Below, piece by piece: positions 10,520-23,724 of a stretch of DNA of 64,000 nucleotides (its first letter is position 1; each line of letters begins with the position of its first letter). The translations under genes and the position numbers were made by a program. This DNA is from Arachis hypogaea. Lineage: Eukaryota > Streptophyta > Magnoliopsida > Fabales > Fabaceae. The DNA lies in contig NC_092052.1 in the NCBI RefSeq assembly GCF_003086295.3, positions 72,022,910 through 72,086,909 of the forward strand, given 5' to 3'. The notes under the pieces are model-generated. The model was not told the DNA's origin and did not search any database. It saw only the letters and a program-made list of their open reading frames with translations.

Positions 10520-12910
10520 AGTAAAACCTTATCAACTAACTATAAGTAAGTTGACCCTAAAAATTCATGTAGAATATATATCAAGTTCGCCATAGTTAAC
10601 CCAAGACGCACAAATTCTTGTATTGGTGAATTTAAGTTGGTCAAATGGCTAATTTGAGGAGGATGATAACCTTTTTGTTTATGTAATATGCACAATAGTT
10701 ACAAATTTATGGGTAGGATGTGTGATGTAGAGAATAATTTGGAGAAAAAATGGTTATATTGGTGTAGTAATTCTAAACCACGAGTTAATACTCAATTTGA
10801 CATATGAAACTAGTGGAAAACTCGTGCTACGCCTGGATCAAATATTGTATCATTATCAAAATTTGTTGGTATAATACTAATGATATTAATAGTTGTTACT
10901 TTTAATTTGAAAAGTCTTCATATATAAAAATTTATTATCCAATGTATAAAATTGTTCCAACCTATATTTATAAAGACCAGATAATCTTCTTATTTTTATA
11001 ACTCATATTAACATCCATTAAGAAAAAAATGGTGTATGCTAAAATCCATTTCATTGATTTTTTTTAAATAAATTATACACTATTATTGTGAAAACTAAAT
11101 TAAAAAAGTAATATAAAAATATATAAATTATATCCTATTAATAAGTTACACTTTAACGTGATTTTAACTAACATTAGTTAAAAGTATTCATTTTTTAATG
11201 TCTAATACAAAAATATTCCAAAATAAATTATATGACATCATAAATAATCATAATTTTATAAAATCACATTTATACCAATATCCTCTCCCTATAAGTACTT
11301 TTACATCTGATGAATTAGTGTTATTTCTAACTTTCATTATATGCCACTCTAAATAAGTAAATAGTATCTTTCATATGAGTTGTTACATATTTGTATAAAG
11401 TTACTGACTTCTCTACATAGCAATTAGAATATTATACATTAAATAAATACAAATACAAATACTAACACGGAAAGAAAAAAAAAATATTTTCGGAGAACTA
11501 AATTCCAATTTAATTTATACTTAAAAGTTAAAATAAAAATCTCGTTATTTTTCAAAAGTAAAATCTCAATAGAAAAGTATATATTTGATACAAAATCATT
11601 CATGAGCTACTCTTTGAAAAAAAAAACCAAATAAAAAAGAAATGATACAAAGTTATTTCATTATTCTAACGATTTTATATTTCTATTCAAAATAAATCCA
11701 ATGCAAATAAAAGTGTTTTTTTGTGATACTTCCCAAAACAAATCTTGAAACAGTTAAGGAATAAGACAGGGTATCTCAAGGAGTAAGAATGTCACACCAT
11801 ATCCCTTGAACCAAATATCATAAAATTTGTCGCACTCTCTTCAAGAACAACACCAACCAACAAATTTTTAAAAAATACAATATTTACAGGCAACTCCAAT
11901 TTCTTCATTATTAGTTACAACCCAAGAAAATTTGAACTATTAAATACTAAGACATTTGCCCCAAACAACCTTCCAAAGAAAAAAATTCAAAAAATGTTAG
12001 ACAATTAAACAAATAAGGAGCATTGTTCAAATCTTATTGTGTTAACAACAACATACATAAAGCAAAAATAGATTTTTGTTTTGGGAGTATACCAAGCAAT
12101 ACAATACCTTATCTTTTTTTTTTTTCTTTTTAGCCATAATGTCATAATTTGTTTAATTAAATCTCGAATTTGTCATTGTTATCGAACTATTCACATACAT
12201 GTTTACATTATTGGTGTTACAGAAAAGAAAATTCTTGATATGCCAACAAGGCTTTTACGGTATACTTTTACTTACAAAAAAAATATAGACTTGCTGATCC
12301 TAATAATGAGAACAATTTTAACCATAGGATAAAAATTATGATTCTCTCTAACTTTATAAATCAGATAGAAAAAAAGTTCCATTAAAATATAACTAATTCA
12401 TTTTTGAAGTAAATGAAGGCAATAACCCTAATCTCATACTCAACAGAGAATAAATCAACTCTAAGTTTCTCCATATTTGCCTTAGCAATCATTCTCTCAA
12501 CCTCCGCTTGCAGCTCTACCTCTCTTAGAGACACTGACTCTGTACCATTCATCTTAGATCAATTTGCCACCTTTAATCACTGTGCTAAATTTGGTCATTT
12601 TGTATTTGCTTATGTTAATATGCGAAACTCTAAAACTCGCACCTTAATAATATTCTAGAATCGAACTTCAAAATCATCAAAACTACTTAATTTACATATG
12701 CAGTTTAAAATTTATAAGAATTTAAATTCCTTAAAATACTAAATAGATATCCTTTTATTCCGCAAAGCATGTTAAGGAATTCAAACATACAATACATACA
12801 TGTTGAAACTAAATAAAGTAACACCTCATTTAAATTCCGAAAGAAGTCATCTTAAATTATTTCATGAACAATTCTTTTTATTAAACTAAGCATTTTTTAA
12901 CTACCATCTA
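10520..12910. other. AT-rich intergenic spacer
   Basis: Low-complexity AT-rich DNA with no convincing gene. The one stretch with a coding look, a 56-codon minus-strand frame at 12382-12552, is described under findings. Confidence 0.6.
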
Positions 12911-14183
12911 ATTCTTTTTTTTCATTCTTTCATGTACTCTTGGCATACATATATATAGTATGAGATTTGTTTCTGATTTTAAATTTGAATCTCAATTCAA
13001 ATTTAAATCATATCTTGAAATTCGAAATCTAAATCCTTCAAATTTATGAATCATATCATAACTCAATTTGAAACAGAATCAGTTAGGATCTCATCCAAAT
13101 TTAGAAATAGAATAACTAATTATTCTCAAATATCATTTAATATTCTCAATTATCATACTATTATTATATTCTTGGTGCTAGCAAAGAATATAATAATATT
13201 CCATTTGAATTAATATAATTATTTATTTGATCGAATCAAAATAATAATTAAATAATTCTACAGCAAAGATTAGAACACTCGTTAGTGTGTGACCCCATAG
13301 GTTCAATACTAAGCGGATAGTAAATTAGTCATACTAAATTTACTAATCAAGGTTAGCGTCTAGCAACACTCCTCAGCGACCCGATAGTATGAAGTAATAT
13401 ATTTTTACTAAGAACCTCAGAAGAACAAAGTATAATTCCTTCCATCTTTCCAGCTCTTGGTTAACCCTTAGAGTATGGTTTAATTGTCAAACTCTAACTT
13501 GTTACCATTATCATAATGAACTGTGAATGACTTAAGAAACTCATTTCTTCATTCATTCAATCCCCTTGGCCAAGGTTTTATTCATCTCAGTCATTATAAT
13601 CAGAGCTCAAACTCTTTACCGAGAGTTGACGGATTCCTTATTAACTAATCATTAATTCTACAAGTATTTAAATCATACCCAATATCCATTTAACTAGCAC
13701 CCTAGGGTATTAGGTGTCTGGAATCAAAGTATAATAAATACATTGTTAATTACTATGATAGTCGCAGGTCAAAGGAAACTCTATTACTATGTTAATCTTG
13801 AGAATATCATATTGACAAATATACGGTAATTATAACCATTAGGAATTCCCAAAGTGAGTCAGTTCAATGGTCATATCTCTATATGCACCATCTATATATA
13901 TAATTTAATAAATGAGATCTATTAATCTTCATCCAATGAAGACCATTATATATATATATTGATCTTTCCGAATTATTAATGTCCTTTTTAATAATCCTAC
14001 GACCAAGAATAATTTAGATTAAATTATAAAAGATTTATCTCTCAATATTATGATTACCATCACAATGATAAATCTCTAAATTTAATTAAGGACCTTATTA
14101 TATTAATATTTTAATATAATACCAATAACAAATTATTTGACACATGATTGATTGGATTGTGGTCATACTCCTTATTCCCAACA
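12911..14183 (-). repeat. 3' LTR of the copia-type element, truncated
   Basis: Near-identical to about 16990-18264. Homology starts in a T-rich run near 12911 and ends in CCCAACA at 14183. The segment corresponding to 16653-16990 in the other LTR (the minus-strand 3' end, R/U5) is missing and replaced by unrelated AT-rich DNA. Confidence 0.85.
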
Positions 14184-14200
14184 ATCTCCCACTTGCACGA
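14184..14200 (-). promoter_or_regulatory. Polypurine tract of the copia-type element
   Basis: Minus strand AAGTGGGAGAT abuts the LTR start TGTTGGG. A second copy of the tract and flank (CTCCCACTTGCAC on +) recurs about 65 bp inside (near 14250), so the purine tract is locally duplicated. Confidence 0.65.
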
Positions 14201-15746
14201 GAGCCAATCATGATAGATTGGATCTTGGGCATACTATTATCTCAATAATCTCCCACTTGCACTAAAGCCAATCAATCATGTATGTAATTTTTCAATGCAC
14301 ATTTGTGTTTATCAAAACTCTTTTGACCTTAAACACCTTTGTTCTTAAGCATGTTTGTTTGACCGTTTGTAAAATATACCTAGTGCATAATAAATATCAC
14401 ATTTTCTCGAAACATGAAATCTCCTACTACAATAGTGCATAATTTATTTTAAGGACAATCCTTATTGAACATGATTATTAAAAAATCTAAGTAACCATTG
14501 GATCTATCTTTATAGAATTATATCATTATACAAATAGGCTACTTTTTCAAAAAGTTTGTTTGACGATCAAACCTTTTATACTTTCAGGAGAAAGTATATC
14601 ATCTACCGAGTGGTATACAATTCTAATAAAAGTAATTGTACTCCCACTCTTTCTTTAAGATGGAATCCCTTTTCTAAAAAGGAGTTTAACCTCTTATAAC
14701 AAACATTTTGTCATAAGAAGAGTGATAAAAATAATCTCATTATTTCTTTAGGGTAACTAATAAATCTCATTTATTGGACCTAATATCAATTCTATTGTTG
14801 TGCAATTTCTCAACACATATAAGACATCTCCAAACTCTAATGTTCTTGAGTTTCAACTTATGCCTTTTTCATATCTCATATGGGTAAAAAATTGATTTAG
14901 TGAGAAATTTGTTAATTTAGCCACATTTCTAAAATGCAGTCTAAATATTTAACAAATAGTGATATTCAACTAAATCAAGTTTCATATTTCTTAAACATGA
15001 TGGAGTACATAGAGTACTAGTATTTATGCACGGAGAGAATCTCATTCTCTATTTAATAGAATATCAATTAGATATTAGAGATTTTACTTTAAAACTCTTA
15101 TAATAAAAATACTCAATATCTTTATTATTGGTCAAACCAATCCTTAAGACAAATTTTGATTCGCATCCTCAATACTAATATTGAGTTTTTTCAAAAAGAC
15201 CAAAAACCTTAATCATATTAGGATCAATTATAAATTGTTTGCAACAAAATAAATCTCCAAAAATGCTTACAAGAACAATTCTCGCTAAAGCCATTTGCCT
15301 AATGGCTTTCCAACTTCTAAAGTTGTTTAATTCAAAATATATTGCCCAATACTCCCACTAGTTTAAATAAAATATTTGATAGTCATAATATCTTACTTTG
15401 GGCACCATACATCTTCTGAAGATGTTCAATAATAAATAGTGGGTATATGCCTTTGAAATTGGAATTCATGGTTGTCAAAACAACCCATATTATAGTAAAA
15501 TAATATTTTACATACTTCACAAGTACTGACTATTCCATCACTAATTTTATTGGAGGATATTATTTTAATAGAATTATCATCTCCATGATAACCCTTTCAT
15601 ATATGAGAACAATTCTCAGATATTAGCCATTATATTACTTTCAAGTATGCCACACAAAAGGTAGACATATTTAAAAATTTAAAATATGAAAGTAAATTAA
15701 GAAATCTATATTTCTGTTAAAATTATTTAGAATCACGAATGAGTAC

Positions 15747-16180
15747 CTTGGTTGTCAAGTTGTTATTCATACCTATTCCAAATAAACATGATTAAATTGC
15801 ATCCCATACAATTATAATCTCAAATAATTATCTGGTTGTCAGACAATTATTTAACTGAATTATATTTTATACCCCTAGGTTGTCTAGGTTCAAGTATAAA
15901 ATTAATTCTCCTTATGCATCATCATATACATAAATAAATTCTATCTGTGATTACAAGTCTCCTGGTTGTCAGGCCGCTCCTTGTAAACAAGAGATAAATT
16001 TATTTTTGGCAATATCCTAACTTTTAGGACTTATCTCTATTGTTAGAGAATTTCTACCAGTATTCTTGGATTAAATTTTATACTCCCAGGTTGTCTAGGT
16101 AAAAATATAAAATTAAATCCTTAATACATCAAATGTATACACTGATTATTATCTTGAAAATAAAACACCTGGTTGTCAGG
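15747..16180 (-). repeat. Array of six stem-loops with invariant GTTGT/ACAAC loop
   Basis: Short inverted repeats around a constant 5-nt loop GTTGT (+ strand): CTTG/CAAG at 15747, TCTG/CAGA at 15831, CCTAG/CTAGG at 15874, CCTG/CAGG at 15961, CCCAG/CTAGG (one mismatch) at 16085 and CCTG/CAGG at 16168. The stems differ in sequence yet still pair. Part of the array comes from a diverged tandem duplication of about 210 bp, marked by CAGGCCGCTC and TATAAAATTAA. A seventh loop at 15467 has lost its stem. Confidence 0.6.
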
Positions 16181-16639
16181 CCGCTCTTTATAATCAAGAA
16201 CATTAGATAAACTAATTTCTAAAATTATAGTGTTCAAAACACATCAATCAAATCAAAATTTGATTTTTCATGTACTAACGTTTAGCCTTAAAAATTATCA
16301 AATCAAATTTGATCTTTATATATACACTTATATATATAAGAAACAAACAAAAGATATTTTGCATCTTATTCCTTTTATTGTGATCAAAATCACACTAAAA
16401 TTTAATAAATAAATAAAATCAAACAAAATATTTGATTATAAATATAACTTTTATATTGAAAGAATGATAATTTAATCACAATTAAATAATTAACATTGAA
16501 ATAAATTAACTATTAATTTATTAGAAAACCATCTCAATGGAAATAACTGCATCGTATGCTTAAAAAAAAATTTTGAATTAATCCTATTAATTCACAAATT
16601 TAAAAAAATAGAAATAAAATTTAAACACAAAAAGCCAAA

Positions 16640-16651
16640 GCTCTGATACCA
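16640..16651 (-). other. Primer-binding site (tRNA-iMet) of the copia-type element
   Basis: TGGTATCAGAGC on the minus strand, one base from the end of the 5' LTR, complements the 3' end of plant initiator tRNA-Met. It fixes the orientation of the element. Confidence 0.85.
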
Positions 16652-16652
16652 C

Positions 16653-18264
16653 TGAAGGATTACCATGTGTTCATAACACGCAGCGGAAGAAAAGAAAGCA
16701 ATCCTTAAAAATCTATTTTTTGTGTTTAAACTTTATTCCAATAATATATAGATCAGATCTAAATACCTTTAGACGCTTTAGTAAAAACTTTATTCTTCGA
16801 TTGTACGAAGACTCTATGCGTACCCACACTGAGACCAACCTTTGCTGTCAACTCCTTGACCAATGGACATCTGATCTAAATTGAGAAACCTCTTACAACT
16901 CTTTGCACGCCATAGAATTCTTCTCCAAGAATCAGGCTTACATACATTTATGTGTGTAGAGGTAAAGGAATAAAACCCTTGTGTTTTATTCTCTTTTTTT
17001 TTTCATTCTTTCATGTACTCTTGGCATACATATATATAGTGTGAGATTTGTTTTTGATTTTAAATTTGAATCTCAATTCAAATTTAAATCATATCTTGAA
17101 ATTCGAAATCTAAATCCTTCAAATTTATGAATCATATCATAACTCAATTTGAAACAGAATCAGTTAGGATCTCATCCAAATTTAGAAATAGAATAACTAA
17201 TTATTCTCAAATATCATTTAATATTCTCAATTATCATACTATTATTATATTCTTGGTGCTAGCAAAGAATATAATAATATTCCATTTGAATTAATATAAT
17301 TATTTATTTGATCGAATCAAAATAATAATTAAATAATTCTACAGCAAAGATTAGAACACTCGTTAGTGTGTGACCCCATAGGTTCAATACTAAGCGGGTA
17401 GTAAATTAGTCATACTAAATTTACTAATCAAGGTTAGCGTCTAGCAACACTCCTCAACGACCTGATAGTATGAAGTAATATATTTTTACTAAGAACCTCA
17501 GAAGAACAAAGTATAATTCCTTCCATCTTTCCAGCTCTTGGTTAACCCTTAGAGTATGGTTTAATTGTCAAACTCTAACTTGTTACCATTATCATAATGA
17601 ACTGTGAATGACTTAAGAAACTCATTTCTTCATTCATTCAATCCCCTTGGCCAAGGTTTTATTCATCTCAGTCATTATAATCAGAGCTCAAACTCTTTAC
17701 TGAGAGTTGACGGATTCCTTATTAACTAATCATTAATTCTACAAGTATTTAAATCATACCCAATATCCATTTAACTAGCACCCTAGGGTATTAGGTGTCT
17801 GGAATCAAAGTATAATAAATACATTGTTAATTACTATGATAGTCGCAGGTCAAAGGAAACTCTATTACTATGTTAATCTTGAGAATATCATATTGACAAA
17901 TATACGGTAATTATAACCATTAGGAATTCCCAAAGTGAGTCAGTTCAATGGTCATATCTCTATATGCACCATCTATATATATAATTTAATAAATGAGATC
18001 TATTAATCTTCATCCAATGAAGACCATTATATATATATATTGATCTTTCCGGATTATTAATGTCCTTTTTAATAATCCTACGACCAAGAACAATTTAGAT
18101 TAAATTATAAAAGATTTATCTCTCAATATTATGATTACCATCACAATGATAAATCTCTAAATTTAATTAAGCACCTTATTATATTAACATTTTAATATAA
18201 TACCAATAACAAATTATTTGACACATGATTAATTGGATTGTGGTCATACTCCTTATTCCCAACA
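16653..18264 (-). repeat. 5' LTR of the copia-type element (1612 bp)
   Basis: Bounded by TG (16653, + strand TGAAGGATTACC) and CA (18264, CCCAACA), complete. It matches 12911-14183 over its left-hand three quarters. Confidence 0.85.
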
Positions 18265-19944
18265 ATAGTGTATTCTTGTAGGTAAATTACCTAAATTGAA
18301 ATGATGGGTTAAATAAGTAATGAGTGAGCAAGATAGAATGATCAGGACAATAGCAATTTATAAAAAATAAAGCATAAGTCACAATTCATAAATGATTTTG
18401 ACATAGCAGTTTTCAATTTAAAGCATAAAATTCTCGCTACAATTTTATTAATAGAATCTAACTACAATGCCAAAATACACTACCATTTCATCTCTAGTAA
18501 GATCCAATAGAATATAAGTAACGAAGGCAATGTGGCTACACATTTCTAACTCCATTTTAGTAATGTAGAATCATAAGCTAATGCTCTTAATTCCTAAGTC
18601 TCATATATTAGTTAATTCTTGTTAACTACCCCTGCATTCATTAACTAACTTCTTAATCTTGTAGTCTAAAGTTAGAACAAATGAAACAAAATTCAAAGAG
18701 TTTATAGGCATTTAATCAAGCATGTAACATGCAAAGAAGAAAGCTTAAAAACAAATATATTCTTGAGGATTCCACGACACAAATCAACATCACAGAGAAC
18801 ATAGGATGTGATTTCAGACCTTTCACCAGATCGGTTTGTTGGAATAACAAATAAAAGAAAATGTGTAGCAAGAGTATCAACACGAAGTTAAAGCTAAAGT
18901 TCATCAGCATATTCCAATTTCAAAAATGAACGACAAAGAGTGAAGCTTGGAAATGATTCCATAATAGCACCAACTAAGGACAATTAAAACATTGTTATGA
19001 TCCTAACAGAAGCAAGGTACTTTACCAAGAAAGAAATATCAATATATAAATGAATCACAGTATCACACTCAACATTGCATTTGCAGTACTCATATTGCAC
19101 AAATGACACTCCATTTATTCATACAAAGTTTACAAATGATCATGGAAAAAGAAAAATAAACACAATCAAAGAAAAGGGTGGGGGCAAAACGAACCCAAAC
19201 CATTTGTCAAACCTGGTGGAACAAATCATAGAGGTGTCTCTCGTCAACCTTAGGTCCAAACAACAATTATTTAAGATGATAAAACACATATTGAAAATCA
19301 TGTTTAAATTTTAAAAAATTAAGATGAAAGCTTGTTCAATGCAACAACTTTTATAAGTGGACCGATGAGCTAAGTTCTCTAGCTAGTGTAGTAGTAGTAA
19401 AAGGGGAGAATTTGAATAATGTGAAAGTAAGAATTAGCCAAACAACATTCAGATAGAATTAATAACTATAAAAATGTAGTAGATTTTAAAGAGAAAAAAA
19501 TTAGCACACACACTCGCAAAATTAGTGAATATATTTCCATCAAATTTGTGAATTGAGCAAACTAAAATGATTGTTTCATTTTTCTTTTTCTATAATAACT
19601 TGTATGTTACTTACGGTTTAAGTAAGGTAATGCTAAGACAAATCCAAAATAAAAAATTATTGTGATACCAAGCTTGGCTCCAATTGATATCTAGTAGAAG
19701 TTTGGATTAAAGTCTAAAGCATGATCACTTAAGAACCCTCCTTCTTACTATGGTAGTGTTTCCATCTTTAATCTGCCAATGAAAAATAGAAAATTTATTA
19801 TTCAAATATACTTATATTCTTCATGACTAGGTGACTAATCATGGCTCACTATACAATTGCAATATTCACCTCTCTTCCCTTCCATTCCCCTACCCCACTC
19901 TTTTTTTATAATAAGTCACAAACAGTTTAGTAAAGATAGGTAAT
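18265..19944. other. AT-rich intergenic spacer
   Basis: No gene, structured repeat or recognisable transposon. The short ORFs are low complexity. Confidence 0.55.
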
Positions 19945-20355
19945 TGGTGCACGAATCCCCACACTTCGTACAACTGTACCAGCAAGTGCACTAGGTCATC
20001 CAAGTAATACCTGAGCGAGTTAGGGTCGATCCCACGAGGATTGTGGTTTGAAGCAAGCTATGGTTATCTTGCAGATCTTAGTTAGGTGAGTAGGAGATGT
20101 TGGTAAGTTGTTTAATTGCATAAAAAGAATAATGAGATCTGAACTAAGTTGACCTGGTTACAATGATACGAAGATGGTTAAGGCTCGGAGATGCTTTGTC
20201 CTTCTAGATTAACTTTGGTCTTATTGTCTTCTTCAATTGTGAATGATTTCTTCCATGGAAGGCTGTATGTGATTGTCGCCAGTTGAGAGGTCGCCAATTG
20301 ATGCACCAGTATTCCGTGGTACATCTTGTGCTTCATTGAGTGGATTTTATCCACT
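19945..20355 (-). mobile_element. LTR fragment related to the D-type LTR family
   Basis: Starts TGGTGCACGAAT, then CAAGTGCACT, GGGTCGATCCCACG and AAGCAAGCTATGGT in the same order as the LTRs at 30329, 38200 and 46919, but clearly diverged and truncated. A relic of a related, older gypsy family, in the same orientation as D. Confidence 0.65.
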
Positions 20356-20359
20356 ATTC

Positions 20360-20530
20360 TCACACTTGTTTATGTAAATTGCATGTTTTACATTTTTCTT
20401 CCTAATTCTGTGCTTTGATTGAAAACATGCTTCTTTGACCTTAATTTTGCTATGTTTAATCCCCTCTTATTACCATTCGATACCTTGATATGTGTGTTAA
20501 GTGATTTCAGGGTTTGTAGGGCAGGAATGG
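20360..20530 (+). mobile_element. LTR A, left part (interrupted by element B)
   Basis: Resembles the start of the LTR of element E (TTGATTGAAAACATGCTTC, then GGGCAGGAATGG). It continues after element B at 51397, where the sequence resumes GCTTAGAGGATGGAAAGGAA, as expected for an E-like LTR. The bases AATGG are duplicated at the insertion (20526-20530 and 51392-51396). The exact left end is uncertain. Confidence 0.6.
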
Positions 20531-21999
20531 TGATGATTGGAATTTTGACGGTTTAGAATTCACAAATGAATCTTCGTTGCAAGTATAGTTTCTAAATCAA
20601 CAAAGAATCCTTTCGTACAAAAATTTGTTTGTCACAAGTAACAAACCCCTAAAATCTATAAACTGAAGTATTGAACCTCGGGTCGTTCTCCCTAGGAATT
20701 GCAACAAAGTGTCTTGTTATTGGTTATGAGTCGTATTTTGGGGTTTTGAGATTTTAGTCAAGAAACATAAATGGCAATGAAAATAAACTAATAACTATAA
20801 AAAGTTCTTGGCAAGGATATGAGAACTAGAAGTCCTATCCCAGTTATCCTCCTCAACTGTGATAACAAATTGTCCATTGCTACCACTTCGTTAACCCCTA
20901 ACCATGGAGAAAAGTCAAATGGATGAATCAACTTGATTCCACAAGTCCTAGCCAACTCCCAAGGGAAAGACTAGCATTAGCGGTATCCAACTCGATTAGA
21001 AACTTCTAATTATCGACCAACAAAGGAATTAGATAACTCAAGCGTCACTAATTACTCCACCTAGGCCAAGAGGAATGAAAATCTATACTAAAATCCAACC
21101 AAGCATTTCATCAAACACTTGGAAGGCACAAAAGAAAAGCATAGTAAATTGACAACAAGGATAGAATCTAATAACAATTGAATGTAAGAAATCAACAACA
21201 ACAATCAAAGAACACAAGATCTACATGAATTACCTCAAATTGCATTAAAAGAAAATAGAATGAACAAAATTAAATCTACAAACAAAGTAGAATAAAGTAA
21301 TGACAACAATAGAAGAATGATGAATGTAGCAACAAGAAATTAAGAAGAAGAAGTAGAAAAGAGCATGAATTAAAACCTAGATCTAAGAACTAAACCTAAT
21401 CCTAATCCTAATTCTAGAGAGAAGTGAGAGCTTCTCTCTCTAAAACTAAAAACTAAACTAGCCTAATGTGTGTGTATGAACTATGATGATGCCTCCCCTT
21501 CATTCCTTGGTCTCTTAATCCTTTTCCCGCCAAAACTCAACTCCAAATGGGCTTGGAAAACCTCCAAAATCGCCAGGCATGTGTTCTATTAAAAAAACCA
21601 TATATCAGCATCGACGCGTACGTGCACAGCACACGTACGCGTCCTTGGGCGATTTCGCAAGGTACGCGTAAGCGCCTTGTGCGCGCGCGCGTCCATGGGC
21701 GAGTTTAATTCTTTGGCTTTTCATGATCTTCTCTACTTGCATGCTTCCTTCCTTGCTCCCTTGATCCATTCCTAGCCTTTTTCAATTCTAAAATCACTAA
21801 CAACCACATCAAGGCATCTAGTAGAATCAAAGGGAAATAGAAATTCACCAATTTGTAGGTCTAGAAGCATGTTTTCACATCTAAGTTTAAATACAGAGAG
21901 AATCACAAAATCATACTATTTCATTGAATAAATGTGAGGAAAGGTTATCAAAATGCTCTAAATTCAACACAAGATAAACCCTAAAAAGGGGGTTTATCA
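20531..21999 (-). repeat. 3' LTR of element B
   Basis: 1469 bp, near-identical to 49919-51391. It contains a CGCG-rich patch (about 21610-21700). The PolyPu tract follows immediately at 22000. Confidence 0.9.
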
Positions 22000-22018
22000 A
22001 CCTCCCCACACTTAAACC
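22000..22018 (-). promoter_or_regulatory. Polypurine tract of element B
   Basis: Minus strand TTTAAGTGTGGGGAGGT abuts the LTR start TGATAAACC. A second copy lies at 23688-23704, right after the env-like ORF; the two copies bracket about 1.7 kb of noncoding DNA shared with elements C and E. Confidence 0.75.
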
Positions 22019-23687
22019 AAGCATGTCCTCATGCTTAACCAAGAATGAAGTAAAGGGTATGACATTTATTCAATGCAACTAAACTACCTATATGCAACTA
22101 TCTAAATGAATGCAACTAACTATATGAATGCTAATGCTTAGTCAAAATAAATCAAATTCCAAGAGAATACGTGTAAGCACAAAGGGCTCAAACAATGGGA
22201 ATCAAACCTAACCCACAATTGTATTGAATTATCAAAAGAGTTTACAAACTTGCATGAATATAGGTGATAATGGTGAATATATGTAATTGAGCAGTCGAAC
22301 CCTCACCGGATGTGTATCCGCTCTACTCATTCAAGTGTTTAGGGGTTGATTCACTCAATTCTCTCCTAGTCACGTTTTCCAAAATTTGTTCTTCATCTAA
22401 CAATCAACAATCATCCAATGCATGCATACAAGTATCATGAGGTCTTTTCCATAAGGTTGTAATGGGGTTAGGGTCAAGGTAGGATCATGTATGGTTAAGT
22501 GAGCTTGAAGTTTGAATCTTTGATAAGCTTAGACTTCCCACCTAACCTATGACATTCTATACGATTTCAAAGCTAACCTAACTACCCATTTTTCTCACTT
22601 TTTTACGTACTCATGCATTTCTTTTTCATTTCACAACACTTATGCATTGACCCTTATTGAGTTTTGCTTTAGGGCATTTTGTCCCCTTTTTATTTCTTTC
22701 TTTTTGTTTGTTCCTTTCTTTTTCTAATTTTTTCTTTTCTTTTCTTTTCCATGCTCTTTTTTTTTCTTTTCAAACTATTTACAAGAACATCATTGCATAA
22801 GGTCTATACATTTTATCAACACATGAGCATGTACCCAAATTCTAATAATTTCAATAAAAATACAAAACTACCCTTTTATTCTCCCAATGTCCCAAGATTC
22901 CCACACTTGAATGATACACACATTCTAGCCTAAGCTAATTAAAGATTCAAATAAGGACATTTATTGTTTTTCGCTTTAAGGCTTGTAATGCGCTAAATTA
23001 AGAACAAGTGGGTTAATCGTAGGCTCAAATTGGCTAACAAGGGAAGATAAAAGGTAAGGCTATTTGGGTAAATGAGCTAAATGAAATGATGGCCTCAATC
23101 ATATAATGCATGAATACAAGAAATAATTGGACATATAGAATTAAACAAATCAAGGATCACAATCATAGGATGAGAACAATTTCACACAAGAAGGAAAGTA
23201 AGTGGTTATAAGATGTAACCACATCAATAGGCTCAAATCTCACATACTTGTGTTCTTAGCTCAATACATGATTCACAAAATATGAATTCAAGCAAGTTGC
23301 AACAGTTTTCAATCAATTGGGTTGTGCTCTATTGATAGATTCTTTTGAAAATTTCATCATTTTGACTAAGCATTATTGTGATTGAGAAGTTCCAAAAAAA
23401 TTTCTTAGTATACCCTTTTCTTTTTCAATCAAAACAAGTTTCATATGAAAAAGGGTCAACTAGGTCTTGACATTTCCAAAACAGTTTCTAATCACAACCA
23501 CAAGCTAAGGTATGAAATCCAACATCCACACTATCTACATCCAAAATGAGAGAGTATGCCACATAGAAGTATCTAAAATATCCAAAACAACCAATATATA
23601 CAATAATGTGAAAAATAAGATAACTAGGAAAGCATAACTAAGAAAATAGCCGAAATGTTCACCGATCTACCGACGGTGCCAACGGCA
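22019..23687 (-). other. 3' noncoding module of element B
   Basis: No coding capacity (the Phe-rich ORF at 22679 is a T/C tract). The same landmarks occur in the same order in C (54690-56185) and E (34967-36367): a segment around GATGGCCTCAAT, another around AAGGCTTGTAATG, and the motif bounded by purine tracts. This shows common ancestry of the three elements. Confidence 0.6.
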
Positions 23688-23724
23688 ACCTCCCCACACT
23701 TAAGATCAAGCATCGTCCCCGATG

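Larger units (their letters stand above)
12911..18264 (-). mobile_element. Non-autonomous Ty1/copia-type LTR retrotransposon
   Basis: Two long direct repeats flank 2.47 kb. On the minus strand the order is 5' LTR (18264-16653, TG...CA), a primer-binding site TGGTATCAGAGC complementary to initiator tRNA-Met, a noncoding interior, a purine tract AAGTGGGAGAT and a 3' LTR (14183-12911). The tRNA-iMet site, the LTR start TGTTGGGAATAAGG and the tract are typical of Ty1/copia elements. No gag, integrase or reverse transcriptase reading frame remains or fits in the interior, so any movement needed proteins from elsewhere. The 3' LTR lacks about 340 bp at its far end, so no target duplication can be checked. 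By eye the shared LTR portions differ at only about ten positions in 1.2 kb, which suggests a fairly recent insertion. Confidence 0.85.

Noticed and set aside
15747..16210. CRISPR-like array
   Set aside because: Short repeats occur at uneven spacing inside a plant LTR element; the unit is a stem-loop plus diverged tandem duplication, not repeat-spacer units.
22679..22933. Phe/Leu-rich ORF as a membrane protein (also 55266-55623, 32803-33216, 40492-40734)
   Set aside because: These are translations of T/C tracts in noncoding parts of the retroelements; the pattern follows base composition and has no charge or loop structure.
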